A stretch of DNA of 64,000 nt from Membranipora membranacea (GCA_914767715.1 OU612068.1:30132001-30196000); one strand, 5' to 3'. Counted from the first letter of the stretch, positions 10,956 to 24,800 are shown. The notes: a model not told the origin generated them from the sequence alone. Made by a program: numbers and translations.

Positions 10956-13900
10956 ATGGAATCTAGTCACACTTCTAGTCATGACACTAAGGCTCTTGTT
11001 AATCCCATTGATGATAGCCTAGAGACAGATCTGACTGATAGTCTCCCTTCATTAGACACGACATCATCAAGTGAAGTCAGCACCAGTAAAAAGTGCTGCC
11101 ATATCCCGGTATCTCCTTGGCCTGTATATGCGACAGCTGCTCTTTTTTTCTTAACTTTGAGTATTAATGAGACGACTCTAAATGCAACATTATACAACAA
11201 GGTGTGCTATCAGAAATATCAGGATATCGAGCTCTGCAGTAACAAAACCTTCACCCAGTCTCATCCCGAACTACAGGTTAGAAAAAGGCATTCCATCATT
11301 TTTTGAGACTACACAAACTGTTATTTTAATTCTAGTTTGAAATAATGTATAACATTCATGAATTTTATTGTTACGTAGTAATATTACAATAGGTGAGCAA
11401 AAAATGTGCCGAATAACTGTTGTTGTGATAGGACCATACTTGTTCTTACCTATGTCATACAGATAAGTCACCATGTTTGTATATTAGCTGGGGATACCTC
11501 TGTTGCTGATGTTGAAAAAAGGAAGATTGAAACGCAATTTTTGTTTCATATACCTAAAAAGTTGTATATAAAATGCGACACTTCACTAAGGTAAGGATCC
11601 TGCCAGCTAGACTAAGGAGTTGGCTAGACTGAAGGTCGAATGAAGACTAGCGTGGTAGCTGTCCCAAACTCACATTCTGTGATATAACATAATATAGTTA
11701 TTTTTATCATGAAATGACCACATTTCTGACGATATTGTATACTTTTGAGTTAGCTTGCTCAGACTAAAGCCTGGTACCCATCAACTGCATAACTGTCCCA
11801 GGAACTCATCTGCGATCATGCACGACCACTTGTGCATTGCTGTGATTGAGTGGTACAAAATACACAGAGATGCGTTTACAAATACCTTCGCACGAAAGTA
11901 GAATTGACTCTACTTTCGTGCAATATGTTGTGCTGCATTTTGTGGTACCCACAAATTCTTTAATGATTGCCAGTGCAAAATCTTAGAAATTCCTGAGATT
12001 AAAAAAGCACATTGGTGGGTACAAGGCTTAACTTGGAGTAAGCCTGCCCAGGATACCTTTGAGTGACGTTGACTTGTGACTTTTTTACAGGATGATCAAG
12101 CTAAATGGAATAACTACATCTACCTAGTTGAGTTGCCCTGTGCTATAGTCACTAACTTAATACTCAGCTCATATTGTGATAAGATCGGACACAAACTGCC
12201 TATGGTGATGGCCATCACTGGTAACATGCTTTCCTCTATGTATCTGGCTCTCCTCGCCACTAAACAGTTCCTGACCTGGCCGATGGCATCAGTATTAGTG
12301 TACGGAGCACTTAACAGAATACTCGGAGGTTTCTCACTGGTTAGTTATGTTGAACAAATGAATATATTCGCTGAAATTGTGACATTGAAGAACCAAAACA
12401 AAATTTGGCTTATACTTCCTTTGTACAGCATTAATCAGTTATATCAAAGAGTTTTGCATTGAAGAACTTTTTTTACCGTAGGCTCAAATGGTTAATATAT
12501 GTGAAACCAGTCATTGTGCTTCAAGTAAATATAGCCCGTTTAATGTGTAATAGAAGCTGAATTTTCTCTCATGAAAACTCATCGTTCATGAAATTTACTT
12601 GAAGCACAATGACTGGTTTCACATAATATATTAACCATTTGGGCCTATGGTAAAAAAAAGTTCTTCGGTCACGAGATCTAAATATTTTGAAACAAGTTTG
12701 AAAAATCTCTCATGATCTCTACTGCATTCAGCGCAAATTCCTTGACAGAATTGTCTACACAATTGCTTGTACTTGCAGTGGTTGGCAAAAATGAGTATAA
12801 ATTTGTGTTATACCCCAGGGGAGCACATTATCTGGAGGACGACATTTTGTACAGACTCAAAGTGGGGAGATTTGGGGCATTCTACCATCTGCCACCTCTA
12901 GATATTTTATTTCTTACTGATCAGAGTAGCTACAAAAAATGAGAGAATGTGCTGTAACAAGGAAAATTTACATTTTAAGAAACAGCTTGTTTTTGACATT
13001 GAAGAGGGCTGTGTCAATGGAGGTTACAGGAATGTTGAAAAGGATTTTTTTAAAACTTTACTGGCAAAACTTTCATCTGATGTGAACCATATTTTTGTTT
13101 CAGGTAATAATGGCAGAATTTAGCTACGTCGCGCTGATCACTTCCATGGAGAGTAGAGCGTTTCATATGGCAGTAGCTGAAGGCACTCTGGGTTTTGGTA
13201 TGCTCATAGGAAATACCATAAATGGGTTTATTATAGATGATCTAGGTCTGGACGCTCTAGCATACATGACTGCAGGCATCGCAGTCCTCCCTTTAATATT
13301 ATCTATGGTTTTTATGAGGGACGTCGTCCACACATCAGGAAGGGTGACTCCCAGCTGGCGAGATGTTGTAGGGTTTGATCATGTCTTAGATGCATTTAAG
13401 ACTGTATATAAAAAGAGAGAAGGGTATAACAGGCTTTTGTTAAATCTTAGTTTTGTTCTGTACAGCTTTCCATTTATTGCAAATATAATTTTTGCATCAG
13501 GCGCATTCCTTTACTTTGTGAAAGAGGTAGGCTTCAGTATGTCTGAGTTTTCCGTGTTCAATGGGATTAGGGTGGCATCAGTTTGTTTTGGTGGACCCAT
13601 TCTCATATTAATTGTCAAAAAAATAAAGAAGGTTGGAGATTTAGATTTTGCTATGGGTTGTACCGTCGTGTTAGCTTTGGCGATGATTATAATGTCACAG
13701 CCTGGTATTCCGTATGGACTGTGGGTAGGGTGCATATTGACCTTCCCTCAGGGCTGTATGTATGCGCTCGTCAGGACAATACAAACTAAGATATGTGGTC
13801 GGGATGAATTAGGCAGATTGTTTGCTTTTGATGCCATCATGCAGTGTGTACTCACCACGGCAATGGCAATAGGGGCTAAGGTTGTGTATACTGAAAGCCT

Positions 13901-14057
13901 GATATTTTGGCCTAGTCTATTTATCGCCCTTTGCGGTTTTATGATGTTATGCGCGATGATAGTAATTGTTGTTATGTCTCTCCTCAGAAATCTACATGAC
14001 TCTATGAGTTCACCACTCACCCTGAGACCTCAGTCTGATTCATCAATAAATAACTAA
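10956..14057 (+). CDS. SLC46/proton-coupled-folate-transporter-like MFS transporter
   Basis: Three exons: 10956-11276, 12091-12339 and 13104-14057, all joined in phase 0 with GT-AG introns, giving about 507 aa. The ATG at 10956 opens a Ser/Thr-rich cytoplasmic tail; the first membrane span (VYATAALFFLTLSINETTLN) follows and the rest fits 12 spans. Exon 2 carries the MFS motif-A-like loop SYCDKIGHK between spans 2 and 3. Exon 3 begins VIMAEFSYVALITS, typical of the fourth/fifth spans of SLC46 members, and ends in a short hydrophilic tail. SLC46 proteins carry folate, heme or related small molecules across plasma or lysosomal membranes, usually with protons; the substrate here cannot be told. 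Length is a little above PCFT (459 aa). Both introns contain palindromic MITE-like elements. The MFS call is firm, the SLC46 assignment is likely. Confidence 0.85.
11765..12030. mobile_element. MITE in transporter intron 1
   Basis: Imperfect terminal inverted repeats: TAAAGCCTGGTACCCATCAA on the left and, reading inward on the other strand, TAAGCCTTGTACCCACCAA on the right. The middle holds a strong hairpin with arms GCACGAAAGTAGA and TCTACTTTCGTGC (about 11890-11922). About 266 bp, no coding capacity. No clear target duplication. Confidence 0.6.
12461..12666. mobile_element. Foldback MITE in transporter intron 2
   Basis: Arms of about 70 bp run from GAAGAACTTTTTTTACC at the left to GGTAAAAAAAAGTTCTTC at the right, with GTGAAACCAGTCATTGTGC and its complement within them. 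A short unpaired centre separates the arms. Total ~206 bp; non-coding. The flanks show no convincing target duplication. Confidence 0.7.
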
Positions 14058-15240
14058 CTAAACTTGTGCATTTTTAGCAAGGCCCCCCCCCCCCCACCAT
14101 ATAAAGGAGGGGCTGTGCTTGGGGTTAGACCATTTTTGTTTTTGCGCTCACCACGATTCAAACTTGTTTCAGTATTAATTGTTATGGCAGTTTTTTTGTC
14201 TTTTCTTATGACCATTTACTAACTAATTGTGTAATACATGCTAAGCCAGTGTTAGTCTCCTCATTTAGGATGGAGGTCTTTACTAATACAATCTCGTTCT
14301 GCAGGTTTCCTGACTATTTTTCTAAGCTCACACAGATCTTTTTCTATCAGTGCTGTGATCATCATACATATTTGTTGAACACAATACTTTGAACTATTGC
14401 TGTATTTTTGTTAAAAAAAGAAGATATATTATTGTTATATGTATCTACCTCAATTTTTTTTATAACTTTATTTACCTCAGACTTCTTTTTGAGGATGAAA
14501 AATATAGCACCCATGTAAATGACTTGAAGTGACATGCTGTGTGCTTATTCCTGGATACCCATAACATGATATACAATTAAGTTTGATTTGTCCATTGTTT
14601 ATAAAGCTCTAGCCAAACTGAGGCGGCGAGGGGTACCATCAGCTAGTACCTCAAAACTCATTTAGTTGATCTCTGTTACACTTAAAACTATGGTTTACAT
14701 GTTTACTGCTTTGCATGCTAAGAAGATGATGTTCCGTTATTGTACATTCTGAATGCTGCAAGTGATTGATGGAGAGAGGTGAGGGGTCATGTGATTAGTT
14801 AAATCATCATCGCTGATAAAAGTATAGGATTGTCAAAAACCAATAATGAACCAAATACTGTGTATATTGGCCTAATTAAGAGTTATCTACCTCATTGGAC
14901 AGTAATGACAACCTCAAGATAATAGGAACAATGATTGTTAACTTTTTGCTATCCTCCTTGATTTGAGCACACCTCTCAGTCATCAGGGCTATCTGGTTGA
15001 TCCCCCACCCCCCCCCCCCATAATCATATCCTTTTTTATCTCCAATATGCTTGCATTCCAGCTAGGGATCCGCAGTTTTTAATTTTTATGGCCAAATGTA
15101 ACAGTAAATCTGTTTTCGATTGACTGTCCCTAGTTGCATACTAAGATCTGCAAGCTGCGCAAGCGAAGATTGGTCATCTAATTACATATTGGCTGAACCT
15201 AGTAAAATTACAAACTGAAAACTTTGTCCAAAAAAATGCT
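14058..15240. other. Region downstream of the transporter gene
   Basis: Probable 3'UTR and intergenic DNA. Two C-runs with interruptions (about 14082-14095 and 15003-15020) are present. No gene recognised. Confidence 0.4.
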
Positions 15241-15244
15241 TATT

Positions 15245-16165
15245 ATGCCGGTAACTGTAAATTGCTGAACAGACTGAACAGCTGAACAGAATTTCTCAGA
15301 CTACAATTATTTGTTGTATTCTTCTCTGTGGCTGGCTCTATCACTTCTCAAACATATTCCTCCCCGCCAAATGATTTAATGAGTCACTAAGTTCCTGTTG
15401 GCACCTAATATATTCATTTTAGGGCAATTTCTGATATATATTATATGAACGTGGGGTACATATCTAACCAAGGAGTAAAAGACTTACTCCTTGATCTAAC
15501 CCTGGGCAGGCGTATGGCTATTCATGTAAGGCCGCTGGACTGTATTTCTCATCTTTGATTGGTCCACACGTTCAGAATCTGTTATAGCTGACCCTCGCAA
15601 GCTTTTGTCAAGCAGCGCTTGCCTGAGTTTTTGAAGGTTATTACTGGTACGTCAATCATGCGTAATGTAAAAGCTGCAAGATTCATAGCTTTATTTATAT
15701 CCTGACACAAAGCTTTACACTGATTGCATATCTTCACAAATAGCCACACTATACATTTTACCACTGATCCGTAAATTCATATCAATTAGGGCAGGCAAAT
15801 GAAGCAATCAAATCTGACCAAATCTGATGGTGTTTAGGAAACCAGAAACATTATTCAGCGCAATGCCATCCTTTCCTCTAGCCAGTCTTGACAAGCTTTG
15901 TTTGGGGAGGGGGGTCGGGGTTCCTTCCATCCATTCACTAAGTTTAATACCCAAAAACTTACTGTGGATTAAATAATAGAAAGAAACAAAGGCAATCGCA
16001 AACTTAATAATTATAAGTAAAGTGTCCAGCAGAATATAAGGAGTTGTCCAGGTTTGTGCAAAATTAGCAAATCATGTAATACTGTAATCAAAAATAGTAG
16101 TCTGAGACATTCTGTTCAGCTGTTCAGCATGTTCGGCCTGTTCAGCAATTTACAGTTACCGTATT
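15245..16165. mobile_element. Possible ~920-bp element with ~70-bp inverted ends
   Basis: Left end has CCGGTAACTGTAAATTGCTG, then CTGAACAG repeats and CTCAGACTA; the same sequence is inverted at 16090-16165 (TAGTCTGAG, CTGTTCAG repeats, CAGCAATTTACAGTTACCG). The interior includes an AAGGAGT/ACTCCTT hairpin near 15470 and a copy of the GTCTTGACAAGCTTTGTT family near 15887. No ORF of note; no target duplication identified. Confidence 0.5.
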
Positions 16166-16169
16166 ACGC

Positions 16170-18850
16170 CCTTCAATCATCCAATAGAGTTCAGTGCCTG
16201 CAGGCTGCACCTGTTTTTATAAGGAAGAATTGGTTACCATTACTCACTATCATTGCACACTTCAATATCATGCGCAGAAAAAATTGCCTATGAACATTTT
16301 ACACATTTTAGCTTTATTCTCTTTCAATTTATATTTTTGTGTTAGCTATAGCGAGAAATAACAGGGCTATAGCCACAAATGGTAGCTATCCGCTTGCATT
16401 ACTCCCAGATTTCAGCTTTTGAATACGTTATATACGGAGGTATCTGTGAATCACAAATAGCATCAAGAATTAGATGAAAAATTTCAAAAGATACTGAAAC
16501 TCAGATAATTAAACTCGGCACATCACTCTTCAGGTGTTGGGTTGTGACAGCTATACGCTACTAGCCGTCCCTACAATCTTGTGAGCCATATATTCATTTC
16601 ATTGTAGACCTGATAAATTATTCCTAGCCCGTCGTTACAAGCTTAAGACCGCCGAGGTATATATTCCATATCCCATATTCCATATTCCATATCAATGCTA
16701 AAGACTGACCTTTTGAAGATGTGACTATCTGGAGGAATTGTAGATATGGAGACAGAAGATTTGTCTATTTTTGTTGAAATTTAAAACGTAGTGTGTGTTG
16801 CTTCCATGAGGCGAATGTTGGGCCTCTGACTAGATTGTAATAATTTGGTTTCTTAAAACTATAATGAAAAAAGGGTAACAGCATCATCTAGCCGTAGTGT
16901 TATTAATAAATTTATGGAGATATTAAAATTTTGTAATGAAATTCTTTTGCTAATGCTTGGTCATTCACACAAACATGATTGGTTTAGTTAGTTAGATATA
17001 CAAATTAAGAGTTGATAACATTATATCCAGTATGGTTTGTTTTTATTCATGAAAATGGCTCAACAATGGTGCAATCAATTTCTACATCAAATGTTTATAC
17101 AGCTTAGCCGGAAGCCTTTTGATGTCTTCCTCTGCACTGCCTTGGTGGCTATCCGCAATATTTTGTCACAAAAGGATGTTTCTATTCTGAATAGACATGG
17201 GTGTGCCAGCTTGGGTCTTGTTGTGATGTCATTGGTGTGACCAAACATGAGAAGTAACCACTGATTTATAATATTATATTATAATATTATAAATCAGTGC
17301 AAGTAACCCTATATCGCGGGTAACACCAGATATTTGAACTGATTACCCTATGAGACCAGATGACCCTATAACCACCCCACTCTTGAACCTTAGAGCTTAA
17401 TGCAGTTTTATATGGTTAGACTGCCGGTCATGAGGTCTAGTTTTCAAACTATTAGAACCAATTGCATTTAGTTCAAACTTTTTACATAAAACCACTCTGT
17501 GTAACACTTGCTAGAATTGGGCATATTATTGCTTTCTCATAATAAATCGACAAAAAAAACCAAACATTCGGCAGCTTGGGCTCTACCCCTTGCCGCCGAG
17601 AGGTTTTCAGGGTCACCCAGACCTACCCAGCCCGCATGGCGATGCACCACCAGAAGTGGAGCCCAGCCAACTTGTCATGTCATGTATGGGTTCAGAATCT
17701 GATAGTTGTTGTTAAATTTCGTCACTCAACGCAAACCACGTACCAACACAAAGTTTTCACCATAGACTTCATAATAAGTAATGTAAATGTAAATGTAAAT
17801 CACTTTTTATTTAGCTGCTCTCCAGCAATCTTTACATGAATATAAGATAGATACATATACATATTCAATTTAGCGCACTCCTGTACAATAATTATTATTA
17901 AGAATCTTGTGTTCACACACGCTTACACCCAAAAATAAGAGAAGATTTGTTAAGAGAGACAGTCAAGGTAGTCTGAGCCCAAACGGCTATATTAAATTCT
18001 CCTCATTTTCCTATTATTTGATACTAAACAGAAATGCACATGAGGTAAAGCAGAATGATGTCATATTAATTTTACAGTGCTGTACTGGTAAAACCATAAA
18101 TTTTGTGTAAGGTGTGTATGCCATTCTCTTTACATGAATATACATGAATGGTAATATTATTAAATTCACAGTTTCCACGGGATCATAGTTGGAGAAATAA
18201 ACAATGCATATAACAGAAACTATTTCTTTATATTTGAAACTTTATATTGATACACAGCTTCTTGGAATATTCTACAGAGGGAACAAACCTGTTCTAGCTC
18301 AACCAAAGATTATAAACACTCAGCTGGTTCATGATCTCACTTTACACAAAACTGTTGATTACCTCACAATATGAGTCATCAGCGGCCAATCATATCACCA
18401 GGGATTATTATCCCAGTGCCCTCTAGTAAAAATTCATATATAGCCTCGCCTTTGACCCTAAACAGGTTTGGGCAAGATCACAGAGGCTACATTGAACAAA
18501 GCCAACAGGTAGACTAACAGCTGCACAGGTGAGACATGCTCTGGGTCATCGGCTATCTCAAAGCGTTTTTTTGCCAAGTAAAGAAGTTTTGATATTTGTA
18601 GGGATGACTTTTCAATTACCTTGAAATACAATTAACTCAAGCATTATTAATGAAACTGTTGTCCTTTCGGTTGAACTTGACGTAGTAGCGTGGCTTTTTT
18701 GTTGCTTTCATAGCTGTTCAATGTTCTTCTGGTCAATGTGCAACAACCAAAAAGCAATATAAAAAGCTACATTACAATTTATCTCATTTACAGACTTAAG
18801 TTTCAGAAAAGGAAACTCAAACATTATTTGCTGCCTACCAACTTACAACA
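16170..18850. other. Intergenic region upstream of RNase H
   Basis: No protein family recognised. Contains a short CATATTCCATAT tandem near 16670-16700 and the palindrome at 17260-17300. ACAG/GTGAGA near 18530 could be the donor of a 5' non-coding exon feeding the acceptor-like sequence just before the RNase H start, but this is conjecture. Confidence 0.35.
17260..17300. mobile_element. 41-bp near-perfect palindrome with 8-bp direct repeats
   Basis: ACTGATTTATAATATTATA and its reverse complement meet with almost no spacer. AAGTAACC occurs immediately left (17252-17259) and right (17301-17308), the pattern of an 8-bp target-site duplication. Far too short to encode anything; it could be a minimal foldback insertion or a heavily deleted MITE. 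Confidence 0.6.
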
Positions 18851-18852
18851 GG

Positions 18853-21800
18853 ATGTCAGACAGGAAAGCAGTTGTGTACACGGATGGATCTTGCCGAGGA
18901 AATGGGCAGCATGGAGCTAGAGGAGGTATCGGTGTCTACTGGGGCGAGGGTGACAGCAGGTGGGTAATTGTGACTGTGATTGTAATGTATCATATTACAT
19001 AATATTACATACTATACAATATACATGATAATAGCCTGTCTTGACAAACTTATCAAGACAGGCGAACATGATATATGGGTTTGTGTCTCCATAAAGGTAT
19101 TTTGTGCTTGAACATTTATGTGGTAGTGTCATTGAAATCCATATCCAAGAGTTGAAATCCATATAGAAGAGTGTATATAATTTTGGGCAGTTTTTCGTGA
19201 CCTGTGGCTCTATTCCTTGGTCTCACTCTCAGCGCTGTAACAGCACCTGTTCGTAGAATAATTTCATCATCATCATTCACATGGTTACTGTTTTTTGTTT
19301 GAATCTTGATTATACACCACGTAGCATTGACCAGGAACCAGGATCGAGTTTTGAAGGTTGCGCTACCAACGTTCCCCATTAATCACTTAGAGTTTTAGTA
19401 TCTATATTTCAAAGCTTGTCAACGACATTTTACCAATTGGTCCATATAAATTTTGTTTTATTTCTCATTTGGCAGGAATTACTCGGCACCATTGGAAGGC
19501 AGGCAGACCAACAACCGAGCTGAGATAGAAGTAAGTCACCATGAAAATTATATTGATCAACCTTTTCTATAGACAGGGTTGAGCAAACTGGTTAAAATCC
19601 TAGAATAAGATAGAACTTCACATCTATGTAGCCTTGGTCGACGGGTCTGACTCGAGCACAAGAAGCTGGCTTTGTGTGCTCTACATATAACTGACCTGAG
19701 CGTGCAACTTCATGTTCATCAAATACTTCATTGAGCAGATGGATGGATGGATGGATGGATGGATGGATGGATGGATGGATGGATGGATGGATGGATGGAT
19801 GGATGGATGGATGGATGGATGGATGGATTTATTACTATCATAGACAAAAATTTGTCACGAAATACGTTGTTAATACTGACAAGAAAGAAAAACATGGAAA
19901 AATCAGATCTCTGTTGTATAAAAAGTTTTTTAGAATAGTATATTATTAAGTGTATGTATGAGATGTCTTAAAAAGCTGTCTCTACCCCATGTACCCCGAT
20001 ATTTAACGGTGCGGTAGCGACCTGAATGGGCATTTAGTTAGAAAGTCATTGATAAAGTGCTCTTCATCGTGTATGTACCGTAGTCCAAGTGTCTTGATCT
20101 GGTTGGCCACCAGAGCATCTATATCGGGGTGCTCAACCCCTAACTTGGTGGCATCTTTAAATATTTTGCGTAAGGACTTCTTGTCGCTTGCATGGATGCT
20201 TGTAAAAAGTATGGGGAGACAGTAAGTGATGAGGGATACAATAAAACTCTTAAATAACATATGAGAAAGGGGCTTTGAGCTATAGTATACAAAATTTTTC
20301 ACAATATACATGAGTTGAGATGCAGTAGTCACTATGGATTGCACATGATCATGATAGCGGAGTTTATCGTCAACAGCAACACCAAGGTATTTTACTTTGT
20401 CACAAAAATCAACTTCCGTGCCGTTAAGGATAAGAGTAGGGGTAATGGGCCTAACAAGCTGAGTAGAAAACATCATTTCTTGAGTCTTGGAGGTGTTTAA
20501 CAATAGGTTTAAATCACAACATTGCTTTGAAATTCTACTAATCTCATCAAGATAGGCACTAAGATCTGATTGATTTGATATGCATCCAATTATACAGGTG
20601 TTGTCTGCGTATTTAATGACAGTAATATTGCTCAAGTCTGAGGTAATCCTATTGGTATATATTGAAAACAAAAGTGGAGATAAACAGCAACCCTGGGGAG
20701 TGCCAGTGTTGGTTATGATGGGTTTTGAGATATTGCCATCTACTATTGTTCTTTGGGTGCGATTCGTTAGGAAGCTGTATATCCGTTCAGTGACATTGGA
20801 GTCGAGATGTGATAGTTGCGAGATTAAGTCTGGAACATGTATTGTGTTGAATGCAGAAGAAAAGTCAAGGAACAGACACCTGGCATAATTTGAAGCTTTC
20901 TTGTCAATGAAATCTGTGATGGTAGTAGTGAGGCATAAAAGGGCATCTTGAGTTGAGCGGTTTGCACGATAAGCAAACTGAAGGTGGTCCATAGCTGTAT
21001 GAGTAATAATGTAATGTTTAACAAGTCTCTCCATCATTTTGCACAGGCAACTGGTATTGTTTAAGTTGATTGGGATTCTTAACTTTGGGTAGGGGTTTGA
21101 TAATGGCCGATTTCCAGGAAGTAGGGGTTGACTTAGACGTGATAGATAAATTGAACAGTTTCGTTATGACAGGCGCCAGTTGATAGGCACATAGCTTAAG
21201 TACTTTGGGATGAGGCCATCAGGGCCTGGCCCTTTCCTCGAGTTCAACGATTTCAACTGCTTTAAGACAGTAGCCTCTTCTATTTCTAAAGGTGGTGCTA
21301 TGTTGGCGTTGTTATTGATGTCAGGACGGTCAGCGAGAGGCTTCTCAAATCTTGTGAAGAAGGTGTTTAGGTCATCTGAGTTGAATGGATTTTGTTGAGT
21401 TGGTTTTGGGCTATTAGTAGGTAATCTTTTAATGTCAGTCCAGGCTTTAGCAGGTTCTTTCGCTAGGTTATGCTGTATTTTCCGAGAGTATTCTTGTTTG
21501 GCTCGTTTAATAGATTTAGTGATGTCGCGTTTGAGTTTGTTGTAGAGTTTACGGTTACCAGTTTTGTGGGCTTGTTGTTTCTCATCGATCATCTCCGATA
21601 TTTGTTTATTGATCCATGGTTTCTGATTTTATGGATATTCTGTTGACAGTAGATGAAATATATTTTTACAAAAAGAAGGTACTGGTAATATAATTGATGC
21701 TTTACAGAGCAATAGGTAGGTATGACATCCAGGGCTGTATCCTAATAGCCTCGTATATGGCCACATCAGACTGACAGGGCCACTCATCTCACCTGTATTA

Positions 21801-24800
21801 CATTATTGCATTCACTAATTCATTATGTGAATAACAATTATTAGATGATGTATGTATTGACAATTTTGTAAGGGTATGAATAGACAGTCAAGAATCAACT
21901 GTAATCAACAGAAGCTAAGGAGTGAATTGAATGAGCCAAAGTTATTGAAATAATCTAAGGTTGTCAACAAACCATCCCCAAGTGAACTGAGACCATAATC
22001 AAAATTGATTAATTCTTGCCAATCTGTGGCCAGCTGTGATAGTTTTTTCACCATAAAATCCCGCTGTGTCTGCTAAAGCTGAATTAAATTGATCTCACTC
22101 AGATAAACACATCATTGATATACAGGCAGCTGATTAAGGTGCTGTCATGTGAATTAAAAGTGGAATAGTTATGTCATGCTTATCCAGTTAACATGCACCT
22201 TGATTGTATGATGAGATATGTTATAACAAACAAAATCCTGATGATTATTTTTCTTCAGTATTTTAAGAAATTTAGAAATGGTGTCCAATTTCGACTGTAA
22301 TGTAAAATGACAAGACATTCTTTTTTTCCAGTTATCACTCCTGTTGTGACAGACTTAATAATCTGGTAATCTGCTGGGAAACTTTCACCTAAGATTTTCC
22401 TTCAAAACCCAGTCAATATAATTTTCAAGGCCCTAAATTGCACTATATGCTTTGGCTGCCTGGATTCCGCCCGAGCCCTGTTGGGGAGGCTAACAGCGCC
22501 CCCCAGCCGGGGTTACTCAGACGCTCTGCGCCCTTGATGTGCAGCTACGGCCACAGGATTGTCAAGGACGCAGGGTCACAATTGAAAGCTATAAATCACC
22601 CCTGATGATTTCCAGCATAAAAGGCATATTTTTTCCTTTTCTGATATTTACCATGTGCGTCTTACTGTATAAGGGGACTTAGTAACGTTTGTTTTTCATT
22701 TTTGCGCACTGATGCTAAGAAACAAAAAACAACTTTTTTTCCGTTTTTTGTTCCAAACCAACAAATCAAATATGAACATCAAGTCAATTTTTGTTTTTTG
22801 ATTTTCTCATTGATGAAAACAGAAATATTGATATGAATCCTATTTTTAGATTTCTGTGTGGCTTGTCTGTATTGTGCCACACAATGCATGTTACATTGCT
22901 GGGGTGAGAATTCGGCGCAGGTGCTTGCTAGTGAATATTGCTGCTGCTGTTAGGCTGCCGCTTGTTTGATTCCAATTGTATGCTAAGCTTGCTGCCTCGG
23001 GTGTGCTGTCGCTGGTGTGCACAGTGTGCTTCCAATGGGTGCGCTGCTGCTTGTGTGCTACCAATTGTGTGCTGAGTTAGCTGCCAATGGTGGGTGGGCT
23101 GGTGTATTCGGGCTGCCGCTTGTTGGCTGCAGTTCATGAGCTGCTGCTGGTGTGTTGCCAAAGGTGTTCTGCCGCTGTTGTGCTGTCTATTGTACGCTAA
23201 GCATGATACCTCTGCTGGTTGTGCTGCCGCTCACCATTGTTGCTGCATACCATTACTGCTGCCGCTGGTGTGCTACCGCTGTTGTGCTGCCGATTGTGTG
23301 CTGCTGAATGTACGCTCAGCTTGACCTCTTTGATGGGTGGGCTGCCACTTATGTTCTGCCTCCAGTTTGTGGGCGTCCGCTTGTGGGCTGCCGCTGGTGC
23401 GCTGCCACTGTTGAGCTGCCACTGGTGCGCTGCCACTGGTACTCTGCGGTTGGTCAGCTATTGCTGATGGGGTGCCACCTGTCTGTTGCATCTGGTGTAC
23501 TGACCCTGGTGGGCTGACGCGTACAATTGGAATCAAACAAGCGGCAGCCTAACAGCAGCAGCAATATTCACTAGCAAGCACCTGCGCCGAATTCTCACCC
23601 CAGCACTGTAACATACATTGTGGTGCCCAATACAGACAAGCCACACAGAAATATAAAAATAGGATTCATATCAATATTTCTGTTTTCATCAATGAGAAAA
23701 TCAAAAAACAAAATTTGACTTGATGTTCATATTTGATTTGTTGTTTTGGAACAAAAAACGAAAAAAAAGTTGTTATTTGTTTCTTAGCATCAGTGCGCAA
23801 AAATGAAAAACAAACGATACTAAGTCCCCTTATACCTAAGACCCCTTATATTACTGAGTTACTTATTAGTGCTCTGTCCAGTATGAAGACAAAAACTAAC
23901 AATCAAGTGCAGATGTTTATCTTTATTGCCTTGACAGATTGATTGTGGATAATCAAAGATGCATTATTTCATTGTAAAATAGCTTATGAATGTCAGAACA
24001 CCATGTACATCACAAAACAAGGCACAAATATTGATCTTCAAAATCCGATCCCCATTCTGGCATTCAATTAAAGTGCCTCGACCGGTATATAAGGGCCAGT
24101 CAATGTAAAGCGATCACCCAGCCATATCAAATTCAAATGGGGTTAGCAGCATTCAAATTCCTCCTGCTTTTTCGGAATTAAGAGGAGAAGCAGTGAATTA
24201 TTTTTAATGGGAATCAGACAAGCTGATGCGGAATTGTGTGATACACATGCCCAATAAATTTTCATTCCAATAATGGCATTGGAAAGTGGTGAAAATATGA
24301 CTGATGTCATACGAAATTGCCCAGTTCCGATGATTTCAAATCATCCGCTTCAAAATATACGAGCTCTTATTGGTCAATTTTGACGTTATGATTTATGGTT
24401 TTAGAGGTTGCCTAGATACCGTTGTCAAGATTGAAATTGACCGTTGTAATTAAACCCTATAATCCCAAGTGTGATGAGCCAACACAACAATAGCTATATC
24501 ATAGCTTCTATTCAACTTTATTTATGGGTGTCTGCGAATCACAATTTCTTATATAACACACTTGACCACTTGAGAACGCAACGTGGACTGGCTGTTAGAG
24601 GCGGAGACCAAGGCCATTCTCCGCCTCTAATTACATTGATCAGCCAATGGTCTTGCCTGTCACTTCACATGATTAATCCCCGTGCACCCCCTTCGATTCC
24701 TACCTCTTTAAGAAACTATTCCTAACAAGAATATTAACTTAAAAAAGACAAAAAAATTGATGCACTGACTGACCAGCACACATTCAGCAAACAGCTTCTT

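Noticed and set aside
12712-12942. ORF in transporter intron 2 as an extra exon
   Set aside because: Joining exons 2 and 3 directly gives the expected SLC46 continuity (GGFSL then VIMAEFSYV); the ORF has no family match.
19731-19949. Gene encoding an MDGWMDGW repeat protein
   Set aside because: The frame is the translated (GGAT)n tail of the LINE.
23094-23536. Cysteine- or glutamine-rich coding regions on both strands
   Set aside because: Overlapping open frames in all phases come from the GC-rich tandem loop of a foldback element.
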